A DNA stretch of 64,000 nt from Parvibaculum sp. (GTDB taxonomy: Bacteria; Pseudomonadota; Alphaproteobacteria; Parvibaculales; Parvibaculaceae): the NCBI GenBank assembly GCA_031291615.1, contig JARLIS010000051.1, forward strand, positions 124,001-188,000, in the 5' to 3' direction. The stretch's first letter is position 1. The number at the start of each line of letters is the position of its first letter. Positions 60,957 through 64,000 of this stretch are shown one piece after another. Made by a program: the position numbers and the translations under genes. A model generated the notes under the pieces. The model worked only from the letters and a program-made list of their open reading frames with translations. It ran no database searches and was not told the DNA's origin.

Positions 60957-61370
60957 TCAACGCGGCTCATAGACATATTCGAGCTTCAGCCCGTCGGGAT
61001 CGGCGAACATGACGGCGTAGTAGCCGCGCCCATATTGCGGATAGTCGGCGGGCGGGTCGAGCACAGTCGCCTTGATCGAAAGGAGAAGCGCATAAAGCGC
61101 CTCCACATCCTCGCGGCTGTCGGCTTGCCAGGCCACGTGATGGAGGCCGGGCGAATAACGATCATGGCGGCGCGAGGCGCCTTCGCCCTTCGCCGCGAAG
61201 ATGCCGACGGTCGGCAGGCGGTCGGGCGAAGCGCCATGTTCCCAGTCGATGCCCGTCTCATCTTCCGACCAGCGCCGATAACCCATATGTCCCAGCACCG
61301 CGTCGTAGAAGGGCGCGGAGAGCTTCGGGTCTTTGACGGTCAAGTCGAGATGATGGATGAAGCCGCGCAT
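60957..61370 (-). CDS. VOC-family protein (glyoxalase/bleomycin resistance type)
   Basis: A 137-residue single VOC protein. FIHHLDLTVKDPKLSAPFYDAVLGHMGYRRW is the opening motif, with GLHHVAWQADSREDVE and DPDGLKLEYVYEP as the second half, where His and Glu residues suit metal binding. Function in this family varies (isomerase, dioxygenase, antibiotic binding); no substrate is indicated. It is 4 bp upstream of creA on the same strand. Confidence 0.88.
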   Translation of the reverse strand: MRGFIHHLDLTVKDPKLSAPFYDAVLGHMGYRRWSEDETGIDWEHGASPDRLPTVGIFAAKGEGASRRHDRYSPGLHHVAWQADSREDVEALYALLLSIKATVLDPPADYPQYGRGYYAVMFADPDGLKLEYVYEPR

Positions 61371-61374
61371 GACT

Positions 61375-61836
61375 TCAGCGGCCGCCCCATGGCGTCACGG
61401 GCACGCTCGCGACCGCGTTGAAGGGCGAGCCGTCGATGATCTTGTCGCTGATGGCGACGTAGACGAGGGTGTGGCGCTTCGCATCGACGATGCGATAGAC
61501 GTGGGTATGCTTGAAGAAGACGGAGGTCTTTTCCGAATAGACCTTTTCCTTTTCCGGCAGCTTCGACAGGTCGGCGGTGATCGGTCCCGTCTGGTCGCAG
61601 GTGAGCGAGAAGCGCGAGGGGTCTTCGGCCAAGCCGACCATGCCCGACATGCCGCCGGTGCGCGCCTGACCGATATAGCAGGTGACGCCGCCCACCTTCT
61701 CGTCGTCGAAGCCCGAGACGCAAACCTTGTCGTTCGCGCCCATGATGCGGAAGGTGGTCGAGACGCAGCCGACATCGTCGGCGAGAGCGGGCGTTGCAAG
61801 GAGGGCGAGGGCGGCAACGGCGAGAAGTCGTTTCAT
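61375..61836 (-). CDS. creA: CreA-family periplasmic protein
   Basis: A 153-residue protein with a Sec signal peptide (1-20, ending TPALA) and the CreA domain. DVGCVSTTFRIMGANDKVCV, CYIGQARTGGMSGMVGLAEDPS and the three conserved cysteines suggest disulfide bonds. CreA is annotated as a catabolite regulation protein, but its biochemical role is unknown. ATG 61836 is used rather than an upstream in-frame start, because it gives the leader MKRLLAVAALALLA. Confidence 0.9.
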   Translation of the reverse strand: MKRLLAVAALALLATPALADDVGCVSTTFRIMGANDKVCVSGFDDEKVGGVTCYIGQARTGGMSGMVGLAEDPSRFSLTCDQTGPITADLSKLPEKEKVYSEKTSVFFKHTHVYRIVDAKRHTLVYVAISDKIIDGSPFNAVASVPVTPWGGR

Positions 61837-61860
61837 GGTCTCTGTTCCTTCAACCTTGTT

Positions 61861-61947
61861 CGTCATGCCCCGCTTTATGCGGGGCATCCACGTCTTCACG
61901 TCCAGGTATCAAAGACGTGGATGGCCCGGACAAGCCGGGCCATGACG
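61861..61947. repeat. REP-like cruciform element
   Basis: An 87-bp element with outer arms CGTCATG/CATGACG (61861-61867, 61941-61947), a second pair CCACGTCTT/AAGACGTGG (61888-61896, 61912-61920), and two internal hairpins: ATGCCCCGC/GCGGGGCAT and ATGGCCCGG/CCGGGCCAT (61921-61929, 61935-61943). It matches the style of palindromic units seen repeatedly in alphaproteobacterial genomes. It lies in the 130-bp creA-nrdJ gap. Confidence 0.85.
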
Positions 61948-61966
61948 GGTTATTGGAGGCAACAAC

Positions 61967-64000
61967 TCAACTGCACTTCGAAAAACCGCATGAGGTACAG
62001 GTCTCGCAGCCTTCCTGGCGGATCATGGCGCGTTCGCCGCAGCGCGGGCAGCCTCTGAGCTTGACGTCGCCCGTCGCCGGTTCGACCGGCTCGCCGACGA
62101 CGGCGCGCACGGCTTCGGTCAGGGGCTTGCTGTCTTCACGCGTTATGAAGCCCGTGTCGATCATGTGCTGCTCGATCACCTCGCCGATGGCGGCAAGCAG
62201 GCTCGGCACATAGCGGCCCTTCATCCATGAGCCGCCGCGAGGATCGAAGACGGCCTTCAATTCCTCGACGACGAAGGTCACGTCGCCGCCGCGGCGGAAG
62301 ACGGCCGAGATCATGCGCGTCAGCGCCACCGTCCAGGCGTAATGCTCCATGTTCTTCGAGTTGATGAAAATCTCGAAGGGGCGACGCCTGCCATCCTGCA
62401 ATATGTCGTTGATGGTGATGTACATGGCGTGGTCGCTTTCAGGCCATTGCAGCTTGTAGGTGAAGCCCGGCAGCACCGTCTCGCGTTCGAGCGGCTTCGA
62501 CATATAGACGACGCCGTCCTTTTCGTAGCGCGCGGGTTTTGCGGGCGCGACGAGGGCGAGCGAGGGCTGGGCGTCCGTTGCGGGCTTCTCCGCCCCGTCG
62601 ACGGAAAGGACGGAGCCGCGCACGTCGCTCGGGCGATAGGTCGTGCAGCCCTTGAGGCCGAGCTCATAGGCCAGCGCATAGACATCGCGGAAGGCCGGGA
62701 AGGACATGTTCTCCGGCACGTTGATCGTCTTCGAGATCGAGCTGTCGATATAGTCCTGCATCGCGGCCTGCACGGCGATGTGGTCGGACGGCGTCAGCTC
62801 CTGCGCGTTGACGAAATAATCGGGCAGGGCCGCATCCTCGCCGAAGGCCTGGTGGAACTTCGAGACGGCATAGTCGGTGACGCGCTCCTCGCGGCGCGTG
62901 CCGTCGGGCATCAGCACCTTGCGGGTGTAGCTATAGGCAAAGACTGGCTCGATGCCCGAAGACACATTGCCCGCAAAGAGCGAGATGGTGCCGGTCGGCG
63001 CGATGGAGGTGACGAGCGCGTTGCGGATGCCGTGAGCAGCAATCGCCTCGCGCACATCGGCGTCCATCGCCGCAACCGTCGCGCCCGCCAGATAGGCGCC
63101 GCGGTCGAAAAGCGGGAAGGGGCCTTTTTCCTTCGCGATTTCGACGGAGGCGAGATAGGCCGCGCGGGAGAGCGCGCGCATCCAGCTTCTGATGAGCGAG
63201 ATCGAGGACGCCGAGCCGTAGCGCGCGCGGCACATGATGAGCGCGTCGGCGAGGCCCGTGACGCCGAGGCCGATGCGGCGCTTGGCCTTCGCCTCATGCT
63301 CCTGCTCGGGCAGCGGAAAGCGCGAGACGTCGACCACATTGTCCATGGCGCGGACGGCGACGTGGACGAGATCGGCGAGCTCCGCCTCGTCGATGCGGGC
63401 ATGCGCGGTGAAGGGGTCCTGCACCAGCGCCGCGAGATTGACCGAGCCGAGAAGGCAGGCGCCGTAGGGCGGCAGGGGCTGCTCGCCGCAAGGGTTCGTC
63501 GCCTTGATCGTCTCGCAATAGTAGAGATTGTTCCGCGCATTGATGCGGTCGATGAAGATGACGCCGGGTTCGGCATAGGCATAGGTCGCGGCGATGATCC
63601 GGTCCCAGAGGACGCGGGCCTTGAGCACCTTGAAAGTTTCGCCGTTGAAGACGAGCGGCCAGTCGGCATCCGCCTTCACCGCCGCCATGAAGGCGTCGGA
63701 AACCAGCACGGAGAGATTGAACATGGTGAGGCGGCCGGGCTCGCGCTTGGCCTCGATGAAGGCCTCGATGTCCGGATGGTCGCAGCGCATCACCGCCATC
63801 ATCGCGCCGCGGCGGGAGCCCGCCGACATGATGGTGCGGCACATGGCGTCCCACACATCCATGAAGGAGAGGGGGCCGGAGGCGTCCGCGCCCACGCCCT
63901 TCACCGGCGCGCCCCGGGGGCGCAGCGTCGAGAAGTCGTAGCCGATGCCGCCGCCCTGCTGCATGGTCAGGGCCGCTTCCTTCAGGTTCTCGAAAATGCC
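61967..64000 (-). CDS. nrdJ: Adenosylcobalamin-dependent ribonucleotide reductase, C-terminal part
   Basis: About 677 residues of class II NrdJ are visible; the gene continues beyond the right edge. The active-site region [25 protein letters not shown] carries catalytic Asn, Cys and Glu. [17 protein letters not shown] and [20 protein letters not shown] are also conserved. The C-terminus ends in a Cys-rich tail ([27 protein letters not shown]), a zinc-ribbon-like redox tail typical of this family. It reduces ribonucleotides in a vitamin B12-dependent, oxygen-independent way. Confidence 0.95.
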   Translation of the reverse strand, partial: GIFENLKEAALTMQQGGGIGYDFSTLRPRGAPVKGVGADASGPLSFMDVWDAMCRTIMSAGSRRGAMMAVMRCDHPDIEAFIEAKREPGRLTMFNLSVLVSDAFMAAVKADADWPLVFNGETFKVLKARVLWDRIIAATYAYAEPGVIFIDRINARNNLYYCETIKATNPCGEQPLPPYGACLLGSVNLAALVQDPFTAHARIDEAELADLVHVAVRAMDNVVDVSRFPLPEQEHEAKAKRRIGLGVTGLADALIMCRARYGSASSISLIRSWMRALSRAAYLASVEIAKEKGPFPLFDRGAYLAGATVAAMDADVREAIAAHGIRNALVTSIAPTGTISLFAGNVSSGIEPVFAYSYTRKVLMPDGTRREERVTDYAVSKFHQAFGEDAALPDYFVNAQELTPSDHIAVQAAMQDYIDSSISKTINVPENMSFPAFRDVYALAYELGLKGCTTYRPSDVRGSVLSVDGAEKPATDAQPSLALVAPAKPARYEKDGVVYMSKPLERETVLPGFTYKLQWPESDHAMYITINDILQDGRRRPFEIFINSKNMEHYAWTVALTRMISAVFRRGGDVTFVVEELKAVFDPRGGSWMKGRYVPSLLAAIGEVIEQHMIDTGFITREDSKPLTEAVRAVVGEPVEPATGDVKLRGCPRCGERAMIRQEGCETCTSCGFSKCS

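Noticed and set aside
61850..61950. CRISPR repeat unit
   Set aside because: Palindromic parts are not repeated at regular spacing with unique spacers; it is a single cruciform-like element.

Overview
The window looks like a chromosomal segment of a free-living, metabolically versatile alphaproteobacterium. It is GC-rich and densely coded on both strands. The gene set (PhaR/PhaA/PhaB, DUF2125, DUF882, MetX-MetW, a chorismate mutase-HisC-TyrC row, CreA, adenosylcobalamin-dependent NrdJ) suggests Hyphomicrobiales/Parvibaculum-like bacteria. The genus is an inference from gene content; no rRNA gene is present to test it. No tRNA, rRNA, CRISPR array, insertion sequence or prophage was seen.

Layout. 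1-4692: end of a catabolic operon (amidohydrolase, TauD-type dioxygenase, acyl-CoA dehydrogenase, atypical crotonase, alpha/beta hydrolase). 4712-5832: exported methionine sulfoxide reductases MsrA and MsrB. 6128-9037: a small exported protein and an MMPL/RND transporter. 9116-13820: NTF2-like protein and a two-gene RND efflux operon, with a divergent TetR gene (13913). 14674-19758: aromatic-compound genes (DODA-type dioxygenase; then TetR, VOC dioxygenase, FAH hydrolase, FAD hydroxylase) around a tandem palindromic operator. 19928-26037: sulfate uptake (Rrf2 regulator, binding protein, porin, CysT, CysW, CysA). 26274-27446: thiolase. 27502-30946: EmrAB-like exporter with divergent TetR and paired operators. 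31026-37669: MerR regulator, orphan PotA-like ATPase, methionine aminopeptidase, Fur-box DUF2061 gene, Nudix enzyme, alanine dehydrogenase, SPOR protein, ribosomal protein L32, membrane protein. 37672-40549: pabB-pabA-pabC folate operon. 40663-44282: alpha/beta hydrolase, a dienoyl-CoA reductase-like SDR with a crotonase, and two small unknowns. 44515-49270: c-di-GMP protein, then PHB genes phaR, phaA, phaB. 49276-52897: cell-wall enzymes, cupin, GloB, methyltransferase. 52901-57898: metX-metW facing away from a chorismate mutase-hisC-tyrC operon. 57895-64000: DUF2125, ChaC, YcaQ-like glycosylase, VOC protein, CreA, and the C-terminal part of NrdJ, which runs off the window.

Functional picture. 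Three acyl-CoA or aromatic catabolic modules, two thiolases and PHB genes point to growth on fatty or aromatic acids with carbon storage. Two drug- or solvent-type exporters and an MMPL pump each stand alone or with their own regulator. Many operons use 4-bp ATGA overlaps. Intergenic DNA is short (all gaps under 300 bp), but several gaps hold clear palindromes: two TetR-type operator pairs, a Fur-like box, and three structured repeat elements (22907-23109, 60785-60944, 61861-61947). I found no single locus that is clearly a new system. The best candidates for follow-up are the first catabolic operon with its non-canonical catalytic residues, the dienoyl-CoA reductase/isomerase pair, the porin inside the sulfate operon, and the structured repeats.
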